NCBI GenBank assembly: GCA_023442905.1
Contig: JAEZWY010000080.1
Location: forward strand, 1 to 15,120
Direction of reading: 5' to 3'
Origin: Bacillota bacterium
GTDB taxonomy: Bacteria; Bacillota; Bacilli; Lactobacillales; Aerococcaceae
DNA length: 15,120 nt
Below the pieces are notes generated by a model that was not told the origin of the DNA, made no database searches, and worked only from the letters and a program-made list of their open reading frames with translations. The position numbers were made by a program, and so were the translations under genes. Positions 6,087 through 12,483 of the stretch are shown one piece after another. Position 1 is the stretch's first letter; each line of letters begins with the position of its first letter.

Positions 6087-6620
6087 ATGTCGAATGACGA
6101 AAAAAATAGAGTAACAGCAAAATTGGGTTATCACAAATTCACTATTAAGAGTCATAAAACTAGTGAACATATTCAGCAAGTTAGTCGGGATATTAACCAA
6201 TTGCTTGCTGATATCAATAAAAAGAACCCAAATATGTCTATGGAAGAAATGGCGTTATTGGTAGCATTGAATATCCAATCTGATAATTTGGACTTACAGG
6301 ATCAAATGGCAGCTAAGTCAAAAGAGAACGCTGATCTAATGGTACGCGTGAAGTCCATGGAACAAACTATGGGCACCTTAGTGAAAGAAATCGCAGAAAT
6401 AGAAAAAGAAAAACTACGTGCTGGGCAAGATGCTGAAAAAGGAAAATCTAGCCAGAGTCAAACAAAGACACGAACTCAAAAAACTGGACAAACAAAACAA
6501 ACAGGGACGCAAGCTAACAAAGATCAAGAAATTCCTCAAATTAGCCAACCTAGTTTGAAATCAAGTGTCAACACTGCTTCAAAACAATTGGGACGTTTAC
6601 GCCAAACACCAAGATCATAG
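6087..6620 (+). CDS. zapA: ZapA-like cell division protein with long polar tail
   Basis: The first 70 residues fit ZapA, the FtsZ-ring stabiliser: a basic start, GYHKFTIKS at 14-22, TSEHIQQVSRDINQLLADI at 25-43, then MSMEEMALLVALNIQSDNL at 50-68. A coiled coil covers about 70-112. The remaining 65 residues are a polar, Lys/Gln/Thr/Ser-rich low-complexity tail ending in a basic QLGRLRQTPR segment; ordinary ZapA proteins are about 80-110 aa, so at 177 aa this one is long. GGAG (6075-6078) lies eight bases before ATG6087 and sets that start; a TTG 39 bases earlier has no ribosome site. The order zapA-cvpA-mutS2 matches B. subtilis and supports the call. It is followed after 36 bp by cvpA. Confidence 0.85.
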   Translation: MSNDEKNRVTAKLGYHKFTIKSHKTSEHIQQVSRDINQLLADINKKNPNMSMEEMALLVALNIQSDNLDLQDQMAAKSKENADLMVRVKSMEQTMGTLVKEIAEIEKEKLRAGQDAEKGKSSQSQTKTRTQKTGQTKQTGTQANKDQEIPQISQPSLKSSVNTASKQLGRLRQTPRS

Positions 6621-6656
6621 GCAGTAGATAAAATTGAGGACTCACGGGAGGAAAGT

Positions 6657-7214
6657 ATGATCAGTTTTTTTATTTTACTATTTTTTATTCTAAGCGTTGG
6701 TGTTGGTATTTACCGAGGAGCTTTAATACAAGGAATTCATTCACTAGGTTTATTGATCGCATACTTATTTGCGTTATTGTTTTATCAAAACCTTGTTGAT
6801 ATTGTATCTTTATGGGTGCCTTATGTGGGGTTTGATATCGAAAATACTTTTGCATATTATCCAGCTAGCCTACTACAAAATATGGATATTATTTATTTTA
6901 GATTAGTTGCAATCTTAATAATTATCGTTATCGTATGGTTGATAACTAAGTTACTTACATATAGTGTTAGAGATTTGAAATTTAAAGAGATGGATATTCA
7001 ATGGAATGGCATTCTTGGTGGTTTATTCGGATTCTTCTCAGCTTGGTTCTGGACATTCTTTATTTTGATGTTTATGTCGGTATTAACTTTTGAAGTTGTT
7101 CAATCAAGTTTAGCGAATTCAACTATTGCAAACTTTATTATTTTGAATACGCCAATTTTTTCTGGACAAGTATTTAATATCCTATTGCAGGGATTAGGCA
7201 ATTTACCATTCTAA
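6657..7214 (+). CDS. cvpA: CvpA family membrane protein
   Basis: This is a 185-aa integral membrane protein with hydrophobic segments at about 3-17, 26-46, 80-101 and 117-146. The family signature is present: G-x-Y-R-G-A-L-I-Q at 17-25 after the first helix and NGILGGLFGFFSAWFW at 117-132, the glycine-rich segment typical of CvpA (colicin V production) proteins. The molecular function of CvpA in Gram-positive bacteria is not settled; it is linked to the envelope. GGGAGG (6646-6651) stands five bases before the ATG. Its place between zapA and mutS2 equals yshB in B. subtilis; the polX gene found there between cvpA and mutS2 is absent here. Confidence 0.88.
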   Translation: MISFFILLFFILSVGVGIYRGALIQGIHSLGLLIAYLFALLFYQNLVDIVSLWVPYVGFDIENTFAYYPASLLQNMDIIYFRLVAILIIIVIVWLITKLLTYSVRDLKFKEMDIQWNGILGGLFGFFSAWFWTFFILMFMSVLTFEVVQSSLANSTIANFIILNTPIFSGQVFNILLQGLGNLPF

Positions 7215-7229
7215 CAACGTACAAATACA

Positions 7230-7317
7230 TGCCTTTGCGTAGTGCGCAATCATGGCAACCGTTATGGCTGTGATATTTATCACGGCCTATTTCCAACTTA
7301 AGGCGACTTTTTAAGTT
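7230..7317 (+). other. Three consecutive stem-loops in the mutS2 leader
   Basis: The 137-bp gap between cvpA and mutS2 has no coding frame but three inverted repeats. The first is TTGCG/CGCAA (7235-7249) inside TGCC/GGCA. The second is GGCTGTGAT/ATCACGGCC (7266-7287), nine pairs including one wobble. The third is AACTTAA/TTAAGTT (7295-7317). None is followed by a convincing T tract, so they are not clear terminators. They could be processing, regulatory or pausing structures in the zapA-cvpA-mutS2 transcript. Confidence 0.45.
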
Positions 7318-7351
7318 CGTTCCCTTATTAAAAATTGAAGGAGGGCACATT

Positions 7352-9736
7352 TTGAATCCTAAAATATATCAAACCTTAGAATTTGAAAAAATACAACAAC
7401 AATTAGCTAAAGAAACCCGCACAGAAATCGGGAAAATTCAGGCATTAAACCTAACACCAAGCTCGAAAGCGGAGGAAATTGAACAACAATTACAAAGTGT
7501 TGATGATGTGAAACACTTGTTTGAATTAGACAAGCGTATTCCTGTTAGTCAATTAATCAACGTTAAGCCTTATTTAAAAAGATTAGATATTGGAGCTGAT
7601 CTAAATGGTAAAGAGTTGGCAGCCATAAGCCGTGTTCTACGTGCAACTGGTGAAGTGTCTACCTTCTTTAGGAAACTAAGAGAGGCGCAAGTAGAATTAC
7701 AACAGCTATATACAATAGCAGAAGACTTTATTGATTTACGTGACCTAATGCGTAAAATGCAAAATGCTATTGCGGAAGATGGGTCAGTTTATGATAATGC
7801 CTCAGCAACCCTGCATGGCTTGCGACAAGGAATAAAACGTGAGGAAGCTGGTATCCGAGTTAAGCTTGATCAAATAATACGGTCAAATAAAGCTTCTTAT
7901 TTGAGCGAAGCAATCATTACAATTCGAAATAATCGTTTTGTTATTCCGGTAAAGCAAGAATATAGAAATGCATTTGGTGGAGTTGTCCATGACCAATCCT
8001 CTTCTGGACAAACTTTATATATCGAACCGCAAACTGTTTTGGATGCAAATAACCACTTGCGTTCACTACAAGTCCAAGAAGATGAGGAAATTAGACGTAT
8101 TTTCCAAGAACTATCGGCTGAATTAGCACCATATACGAATGAGATTGCGGAAAATAACCAACGATTGGGAGACCTTGACTTAATCCAAGCAAAATTCTTT
8201 TTTGCACGTGAAATTGGGGCTAATCGGCCAATTTTAGCAAAAGAATCAGAACGCATTAACTTAAAAGAGGCTAGACATCCACTGCTAGACCGTAAATTAG
8301 TTGTTGCTAATGATATTCATTTTAGTGATGACTACAATATGATTGTTATTACAGGACCCAATACCGGTGGTAAAACAATTACATTGAAAACGGTAGGCTT
8401 ACTGCAATTAATGGCACAATCTGGTCTATACATTACTGCAAAAGTGGATTCACGTGTAGAAATTTTTAATGAAATTTTTGCGGATATTGGTGATGAGCAA
8501 TCAATTGAGCAAAGTTTATCTACCTTTTCAGGCCATATGACAAATATTATCCGTATCGTTAAAGAAGCAGATGATCATTCACTTGTCTTGATTGACGAGT
8601 TGGGATCTGGTACCGATCCTCAGGAAGGGGCAGCTATTGCTATCGCCGTATTGAACCGTTTTGCTTTCTTAAATGCTCGAGTGATGGCCACTACCCATTA
8701 TCCAGAATTGAAAACATTTGCCTATGAACATACAGGCGCTATCAATGCCTCAATGGAATTTAACGAAATAACTTTAGAACCGACTTATCAATTGTTGATT
8801 GGTGTACCTGGTCGTTCAAACGCCTTTGACATCTCACAACGTTTAGGGTTACCAGTTGAAATGGTTGACGAAGCTCGCTCTTATATCCAAGAAGACAGCC
8901 AAAATCTGAATGAAATGCTACTTGACTTAGAAGCACAACGTCATGAGTATGAAGACCTATCAGCCGAAGCTGCTAAAGACTTAGCAGATGCTGAAAATCT
9001 CTTGAATGATTTGAAAAAAGCACAAGCCAGTTTAGAAGCTGATAAACAAACTTACATGAATCGTGCTCGAAAAGAAGCCAATCAGTTAGTTGAAGAAACA
9101 AAAGAAAAAGCTGATGCCATTCTAGCGGAAATTCGTGAATGGCAAATTAATCATCCAACAATAGGTAATATTAAAGAACATGAGATGATTGATCGTCAAA
9201 GCGCCTTAACTAATTTAACGCAAGAAGAAAGTCAATTGAAGAAAAACAAAGTCTTGCAAAAAGCGAAGAAAAATAAAGCTAGAAAAGCGAACTTCGAGGC
9301 TGGTGATGAAGTGAATGTACTAACCTACGGCCAACGTGGTACATTGGTTGAAAAACGTGATGATGACTGGGTTGTACAAATGGGTATGCTAAAAATGGAA
9401 GTAGCAGAAAAAGATTTATCATTAGTTGATGAAAAACCTAAAAAAGAAAAAAATCATCGTGCAGGAATTAAGGCAAGTAAAGCAAAATCCGTCAATACCA
9501 GCCTAGATTTACGTGGCGAACGATATGAAGAGGCTATGATTCGTTTAAGTAATTTTATTGATTCAGCGCTACTTGCTGGGCATGGCCAGGTAACGATTAT
9601 CCATGGTCACGGGACTGGTGCTTTAAGACAAGGGGTACAGAAGGCTTTGAAAAATCATCCGCGTGTTGAAACATTCGAATTTGCCCCATATAATATGGGT
9701 GGAAATGGTGCCACAATCGCTAAATTTAAAGGCTAA
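7352..9736 (+). CDS. mutS2: MutS2 ribosome-rescue/anti-recombination ATPase
   Basis: At 794 aa this is full length for MutS2. It has no mismatch-recognition domain. A helical lever/clamp region (about 1-300) is followed by the ABC-type ATPase with Walker A GPNTGGKT at 335-342 and Walker B/D-loop IDELGSGTDP at 414-423. A long coiled coil spans about 520-640, a KOW-like segment about 648-685 and a C-terminal Smr domain about 715-794 with LDLRGERYEEA from 718 and HGHGTGALR at 751-759. In B. subtilis MutS2 acts on collided ribosomes; in Helicobacter it suppresses recombination. Whether the Smr domain cuts nucleic acid here is unknown. The start is TTG7352, with AAGGAGGG (7338-7345) six bases before it; no ATG fits. 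trxA follows but has its own promoter. Confidence 0.95.
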   Translation: MNPKIYQTLEFEKIQQQLAKETRTEIGKIQALNLTPSSKAEEIEQQLQSVDDVKHLFELDKRIPVSQLINVKPYLKRLDIGADLNGKELAAISRVLRATGEVSTFFRKLREAQVELQQLYTIAEDFIDLRDLMRKMQNAIAEDGSVYDNASATLHGLRQGIKREEAGIRVKLDQIIRSNKASYLSEAIITIRNNRFVIPVKQEYRNAFGGVVHDQSSSGQTLYIEPQTVLDANNHLRSLQVQEDEEIRRIFQELSAELAPYTNEIAENNQRLGDLDLIQAKFFFAREIGANRPILAKESERINLKEARHPLLDRKLVVANDIHFSDDYNMIVITGPNTGGKTITLKTVGLLQLMAQSGLYITAKVDSRVEIFNEIFADIGDEQSIEQSLSTFSGHMTNIIRIVKEADDHSLVLIDELGSGTDPQEGAAIAIAVLNRFAFLNARVMATTHYPELKTFAYEHTGAINASMEFNEITLEPTYQLLIGVPGRSNAFDISQRLGLPVEMVDEARSYIQEDSQNLNEMLLDLEAQRHEYEDLSAEAAKDLADAENLLNDLKKAQASLEADKQTYMNRARKEANQLVEETKEKADAILAEIREWQINHPTIGNIKEHEMIDRQSALTNLTQEESQLKKNKVLQKAKKNKARKANFEAGDEVNVLTYGQRGTLVEKRDDDWVVQMGMLKMEVAEKDLSLVDEKPKKEKNHRAGIKASKAKSVNTSLDLRGERYEEAMIRLSNFIDSALLAGHGQVTIIHGHGTGALRQGVQKALKNHPRVETFEFAPYNMGGNGATIAKFKG

Positions 9737-9775
9737 CCTCTAAAAAGCAGATAAATGTTCAAATTGGTCAGAAAA

Positions 9776-9784
9776 TGCTATAAT
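9776..9784 (+). promoter_or_regulatory. Extended -10 promoter of trxA
   Basis: TGCTATAAT is a perfect extended -10 (TGn plus TATAAT), starting about 40 bases after the mutS2 stop. The best -35 at 17 bp is weak (TGTTCA at 9756-9761), as is common with extended -10 promoters. Transcription would start near 9791, giving a leader of about 26 nt before ATG9817. Thioredoxin can thus be made independently of mutS2. Confidence 0.6.
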
Positions 9785-9816
9785 GACGAAGAATAAAAAT
9801 GAGAGGGGTAATATAA

Positions 9817-10128
9817 ATGGTTAAAGCTATTACAGATGCAGAATTTAAAAATGAAACAGATGAAGGCGTTGTATTAATCGATTTTTGGGCTACTTGGTGT
9901 GGACCTTGTCGTATGCAATCACCAATCGTTGAAACTTTAGATGACGAAATGGGTGACCAAGTTAAATTCACTAAAATGGATGTAGATGACAATCCAGAAA
10001 CAGCACGTGAATTTGGTATCATGTCCATCCCAACATTAATGATCAAAAAAGACGGTCAAGTTGTTGAACAATTAGTTGGTTATACACCTAAAGAAAACTT
10101 AGAACAAGTATTAAACCAATACTTATAA
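9817..10128 (+). CDS. trxA: Thioredoxin
   Basis: This is a cytoplasmic dithiol reductant of 103 aa, standard thioredoxin length and fold. The active site reads FWATWCGPCR, with redox cysteines C28 and C31; D22 is the buried acid, and P72 in SIPTLMI is the cis-proline facing the active site. A glycine (G88) and a C-terminal helix complete the pattern. AGGGG (9804-9808) lies eight bases before the ATG. A typical gene set would pair it with thioredoxin reductase, which is not in the window. It is followed ten bases after the stop by a strong terminator shared with the convergent GyrI-like gene. In B. subtilis trxA also lies downstream of mutS2, with etf genes between that are absent here. Confidence 0.97.
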   Translation: MVKAITDAEFKNETDEGVVLIDFWATWCGPCRMQSPIVETLDDEMGDQVKFTKMDVDDNPETAREFGIMSIPTLMIKKDGQVVEQLVGYTPKENLEQVLNQYL

Positions 10129-10137
10129 TGATAAATG

Positions 10138-10173
10138 AAAAAAGCGGTCGGAAAAATTTCCGAACGCTTTTTT
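10138..10173. terminator. Bidirectional terminator, trxA / GyrI-like gene
   Basis: AAAAAAGCG (10138-10146) pairs with CGCTTTTTT (10165-10173), and TCGGAAA (10148-10154) pairs with TTTCCGA (10157-10163) inside it, interrupted by one G/A mismatch. A and T runs on both flanks let it work for trxA on the plus strand and for the convergent gene on the minus strand. Confidence 0.88.
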
Positions 10174-10191
10174 ATTTAATAACACAGTAGA

Positions 10192-10671
10192 CTATTGAGC
10201 AACTACTGGAATCCACATCTGGCCAAAATATTTACCGTCTCTAAGTCCCATTTGAACTACTGCATTTGGACCACCCACATAAGCATAATCAGTGATTTGA
10301 CCCAAGATTTCTCCGAAAGTGGTATTTGTTAGATAGTCATTTAAGGCTTCTGATTCTTCAGCATACCCTTCAACAACGACATATTTGCCCGCAGGAAATT
10401 CAATGATTCGTGTCGCATTTGTTAGGTCTTTTTCTGTTTCTACACCAACATAATGCATCATTTTATTATCGTAGGCTTCATTTACAACAAATAGGAATTT
10501 ATTTGTAGATATAGATAATAAGTCATTTATAGTGCCACCTTGATTTACCTTATCCCAGAAATTTGTTTTTTGTTTTTTGATTTCTGTGAAGTCTGTATAA
10601 TGAGCAGTTAATTCAGTACCAATACCAGTGACCCTGAAAGCATCTTTATCCTCTAGGTAATAATTTGACAT
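10192..10671 (-). CDS. GyrI-like small-molecule-binding domain protein
   Basis: This 159-aa stand-alone protein is of the GyrI-like/AraC-effector-binding fold, which in relatives binds drugs or other small amphipathic molecules or inhibits gyrase. Visible traits are an N-terminal strand AFRVTGIGTELT at 11-22, a central helix around FWDKV at 38-42, a FPAGKYVVVEGYAEE strand and turn at 92-106 and a closing MWIPV strand at 152-156. It has no DNA-binding domain of its own. ATG10671 is chosen because GGAG lies eight bases before it; the GTG nine bases upstream overlaps that ribosome site. It is divergent from a WYL regulator and shares a control region with it, which suggests joint regulation. The ligand is unknown. 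Confidence 0.8.
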   Translation of the reverse strand: MSNYYLEDKDAFRVTGIGTELTAHYTDFTEIKKQKTNFWDKVNQGGTINDLLSISTNKFLFVVNEAYDNKMMHYVGVETEKDLTNATRIIEFPAGKYVVVEGYAEESEALNDYLTNTTFGEILGQITDYAYVGGPNAVVQMGLRDGKYFGQMWIPVVAQ

Positions 10672-10712
10672 GTAAAACACTCCTTTTCACTTAAATCTAA
10701 TGAAATATCAGC

Positions 10713-10730
10713 AAAGATATTCATATCTTT
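10713..10730. promoter_or_regulatory. 18-bp perfect palindrome in the GyrI-like gene leader
   Basis: AAAGATAT (10713-10720) and ATATCTTT (10723-10730) are exact reverse complements around TC. The site lies just downstream of the minus-strand -10 box, about 40-60 bases before the start codon of the GyrI-like gene. It could be an operator or a leader hairpin; no T tract follows in the minus-strand direction. Confidence 0.45.
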
Positions 10731-10739
10731 GTTAAACTA

Positions 10740-10748
10740 ATCATAACA
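10740..10748 (-). promoter_or_regulatory. Extended -10 promoter of the GyrI-like gene
   Basis: On the minus strand the sequence TGTTATGAT forms an extended -10 (TG at 10748-10747, TATGAT at 10745-10740). The matching -35 area (about 10763-10768) has no good hexamer and falls inside the GTATCA/TGATAC inverted repeat. Activation or repression by a protein bound there would be easy to envisage. Confidence 0.5.
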
Positions 10749-10755
10749 AGAAAAG

Positions 10756-10772
10756 GTATCAAAAACTGATAC
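10756..10772. promoter_or_regulatory. Candidate operator shared by the divergent promoters
   Basis: GTATCA (10756-10761) and TGATAC (10767-10772) form a perfect inverted repeat with a 5-bp spacer, a size typical for a dimeric helix-turn-helix protein. Its right half contains part of the plus-strand extended -10, and the whole repeat covers the -35 area of the minus-strand promoter. The adjacent HTH-WYL regulator is the obvious candidate ligand. Confidence 0.55.
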
Positions 10773-10775
10773 AAT
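10767..10775 (+). promoter_or_regulatory. Extended -10 promoter of the WYL regulator gene
   Basis: TGATACAAT combines TG (10767-10768) with TACAAT (10770-10775), five of six matches to the consensus -10. The predicted start of transcription, near 10782, leaves a short leader holding the ribosome site AGGTGAT (10784-10790). It overlaps the right arm of the inverted repeat. Confidence 0.45.
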
Positions 10776-10795
10776 TAATTTATAGGTGATAAAGT

Positions 10796-11767
10796 ATGAA
10801 GAAATTTGAGCGAATAAATACCATTATGCATTATATTCAAAATAGGGGACACTTCACAATTCGAGAAATTAGTGAAAATTTCAACATTTCCCGTTCAACT
10901 GCAATACGTGATATCCAAGAAATTGAGGATATGGGGGTTCCACTTGTAACAGAGGTTGGACGGGATGGTGGTTACTTTGTAATGAAGAACTCACTTACGC
11001 CACATATTCAATTCACCGAAGATGAAATTAAGGCTTTGGCCCTAGCTTTCTATGCTTCTAAAAATCAACAATTTCCATTTTTAAAAGGGCGCCAATCACT
11101 AACTGAAAAGTTGTTAGCTATGATTTCTGATACTCAAAAAGATCATTTAATTCAATTGAGTGAAGCCATTGTATTTGAATCGACAAATCCCTTGAATACA
11201 AACCTACTAGAACTATCTGATCAAGCTAATCCGGAGTTAGAACGGTTACTGCTTGCGTATCTTGAAGCTAATTCAGTTAGACTACTACTGCAAAATCAAA
11301 CAAACATGTTTCTTAGCCTTTATCGCTTTTATCATTATCATGATGGTTGGAAGGTTCAGGGCTTAGACTTGGATAAAAATAAGCTGGTATCGATTGAGCT
11401 AACCGATATTCAAGAAGTAGCGATCATTTCTGTTAGTGATAGATATTCACAAGCAGAAATGAATAAAAAACTGCAAGACTTAAAACCAACAGCGAATGTT
11501 ATTTTGTCAGTAAATTCTATAGCCATCAAGCAATTTAAAAAGTATCATCCGGTTAATTTCACAATCCGATATCTAGACCCTTTTCAAACGACCGCGATTA
11601 TTCAAGGATTTGTTGACATAGATATCTCTAAAAATGAAAAAGACGACCTCGTTTCATGGATATTATTTTTAGGGGAGGAGATAGTAATCAAAATAGCGCC
11701 TAATTGGTTAAAACAACAAGTGGTTGAGCGGTTAAACGTAATGAAAAAAGTAGTAGAAACCAATTAG
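10796..11767 (+). CDS. HTH-WYL domain transcriptional regulator (YafY type)
   Basis: This is a 323-aa DNA-binding regulator. An N-terminal HTH_11/DeoR-like winged helix (about 4-62) shows FTIREISENFNISRSTAIRDIQEIEDMGVPL at 20-50 and a GRDGGY wing at 55-60. A linker with TEDEIKALALAF follows. The central WYL-type domain (about 150-212) reads DGWKVQGLDLDKNKLVSIELTDI from 183, so the W-Y-L triad itself is degenerate (W-K-V) and the usual arginine is not obvious. A WCX-like C-terminal region fills 225-320. It is transcribed away from the GyrI-like gene and probably controls it and itself through the inverted repeat at 10756-10772. AGGTG stands seven bases before the ATG. The inducer is unknown. 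The last nine codons form the left arm of its terminator. Confidence 0.88.
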   Translation: MKKFERINTIMHYIQNRGHFTIREISENFNISRSTAIRDIQEIEDMGVPLVTEVGRDGGYFVMKNSLTPHIQFTEDEIKALALAFYASKNQQFPFLKGRQSLTEKLLAMISDTQKDHLIQLSEAIVFESTNPLNTNLLELSDQANPELERLLLAYLEANSVRLLLQNQTNMFLSLYRFYHYHDGWKVQGLDLDKNKLVSIELTDIQEVAIISVSDRYSQAEMNKKLQDLKPTANVILSVNSIAIKQFKKYHPVNFTIRYLDPFQTTAIIQGFVDIDISKNEKDDLVSWILFLGEEIVIKIAPNWLKQQVVERLNVMKKVVETN

Positions 11768-11789
11768 CTTGGTTTTCATACTACTTTTT
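11744..11789. terminator. Bidirectional terminator overlapping the WYL regulator stop
   Basis: AAAAAGTAGTA (11745-11755) pairs with TACTACTTTTT (11779-11789), and GAAACCAA (11756-11763) pairs with TTGGTTTTC (11769-11777) with a bulged base. The regulator stop codon (11765-11767) is in the loop. Flanking A and T runs allow termination of the convergent mgsA transcript inside the 3' end of the regulator gene. Confidence 0.85.
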
Positions 11790-11833
11790 ATTGATAATAA
11801 TTTTAAAATCAAATGAATGATGTTATAGCTTGT

Positions 11834-12298
11834 TTATTCTATTAATTTACGGCCTTCATTTCCTTTTTCTATGTTATCTAAGATATCCCGGTTCAAGAAG
11901 CCTTCTTCATATTGTTTACGCCAGTCCATAAATCCTGCATCTAAGCCACGAATTAAAACCTCCGCAGTACCTATATTAGTTGCTAAGGGAATGTTGTACA
12001 CATCACACAAACGAATTAAGGCAGTTACGTCTGGTTCATGCGGCATAGCAGCTAATGGATCACGCATAAAAATAACAAGATCCATTTCATTTTGGGAAAT
12101 CGCTGCACCAACTTGCTGGTCACCACCAAGAGGACCTGATTTGAAGCGGTGGACGTCTAAACCTGTGGCTTCGATAATACGCAAACCTGTAGTTCCAGTC
12201 GCAAATAATTCATGCTTCTCTAAAATAAATTTGTAGGCTGTTGCAAAAGAAACCATCATTTCTTTTTTTGAATCATGGGCAATAAGTGCAATTTTCAT
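11834..12298 (-). CDS. mgsA: Methylglyoxal synthase
   Basis: This converts dihydroxyacetone phosphate to methylglyoxal and phosphate, a bypass of lower glycolysis in the cytoplasm. The 154-aa protein carries the family motifs: ALIAHDSKK with H8, the phosphate-binding TGTTG at 34-38, SGPLGGDQQVG with catalytic D60, DLVIFMRDP with D80, and HEPD with H87 and D90, then NIPLATN near the C-terminus. Equivalent positions in the E. coli enzyme are H19, D71, H98 and D101, a constant offset of 11. ATG12298 is preceded by GGAGG at nine bases. The frame stays open another 54 codons upstream but that part has no family similarity and covers the promoter. It is divergent from murI, with overlapping -10 boxes. 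No lower methylglyoxal detoxification genes are in the window. Confidence 0.95.
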   Translation of the reverse strand: MKIALIAHDSKKEMMVSFATAYKFILEKHELFATGTTGLRIIEATGLDVHRFKSGPLGGDQQVGAAISQNEMDLVIFMRDPLAAMPHEPDVTALIRLCDVYNIPLATNIGTAEVLIRGLDAGFMDWRKQYEEGFLNRDILDNIEKGNEGRKLIE

Positions 12299-12345
12299 AT
12301 AGCATATCCTCCAGTTCATATCGACAATTTTCCTGCGCGATAACA

Positions 12346-12387
12346 CTTTCACACATTTTTTTAAATTACATTTAATAAATGCGAAAG
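12346..12387 (-). other. Stem-loop in the mgsA leader
   Basis: On the minus strand CTTTC-G-CATTT (12387-12377) can pair with AAATG-TGT-GAAAG (12358-12346) around an 18-nt loop, making an interrupted 10-bp stem. It lies in the roughly 110-nt untranslated leader predicted for mgsA. A long structured leader could allow post-transcriptional control; no riboswitch family is recognised. Confidence 0.35.
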
Positions 12388-12409
12388 AGTGAAGTGAATC
12401 GTTTTCTTC

Positions 12410-12418
12410 TGTTATAAT
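12410..12418 (+). promoter_or_regulatory. Extended -10 promoter of the murI operon
   Basis: TGTTATAAT is a full extended -10 (TG at 12410-12411, TATAAT at 12413-12418). No good -35 is seen. Transcription would start near 12425, leaving a leader of about 60 nt before ATG12484. Confidence 0.55.
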
Positions 12419-12425
12419 TGTACCA
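12417..12425 (-). promoter_or_regulatory. Extended -10 promoter of mgsA
   Basis: On the minus strand TGGTACAAT (12425-12417) reads as an extended -10 with TACAAT, five of six matches. It shares two base pairs with the murI -10 on the other strand. The -35 area is weak (ATGAAC). Confidence 0.45.
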
Positions 12426-12483
12426 TAGATTAGAATTTGTTCATTGCGATTTTTGAACAATTTATTTGTCGAAGGAGGTTATC

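Noticed and set aside
7897..8256. Minus-strand open frame inside mutS2
   Set aside because: It lies opposite a well-conserved MutS2 segment, has no ribosome site and no recognisable protein features; similar antisense frames inside the thioredoxin, ABC, mgsA and PopT genes were dropped for the same reason.
10672..10680. GTG start of the GyrI-like gene three codons earlier
   Set aside because: The GTG overlaps the GGAG ribosome site that correctly fits the ATG at 10671.
12390..12407. CcpA catabolite-response site (cre) upstream of mgsA
   Set aside because: The ATCGTTTTC core resembles half a cre, but about four of the conserved cre positions mismatch in the best alignment.
12299..12460. N-terminal extension of methylglyoxal synthase by 54 residues
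   Set aside because: The extension has no family similarity, covers the predicted promoters, and a GGAGG site points to ATG12298.
12466..12483. TTG start of murI six codons upstream
   Set aside because: It overlaps the AAGGAGG ribosome site that serves ATG12484, and the family begins at the ATG.
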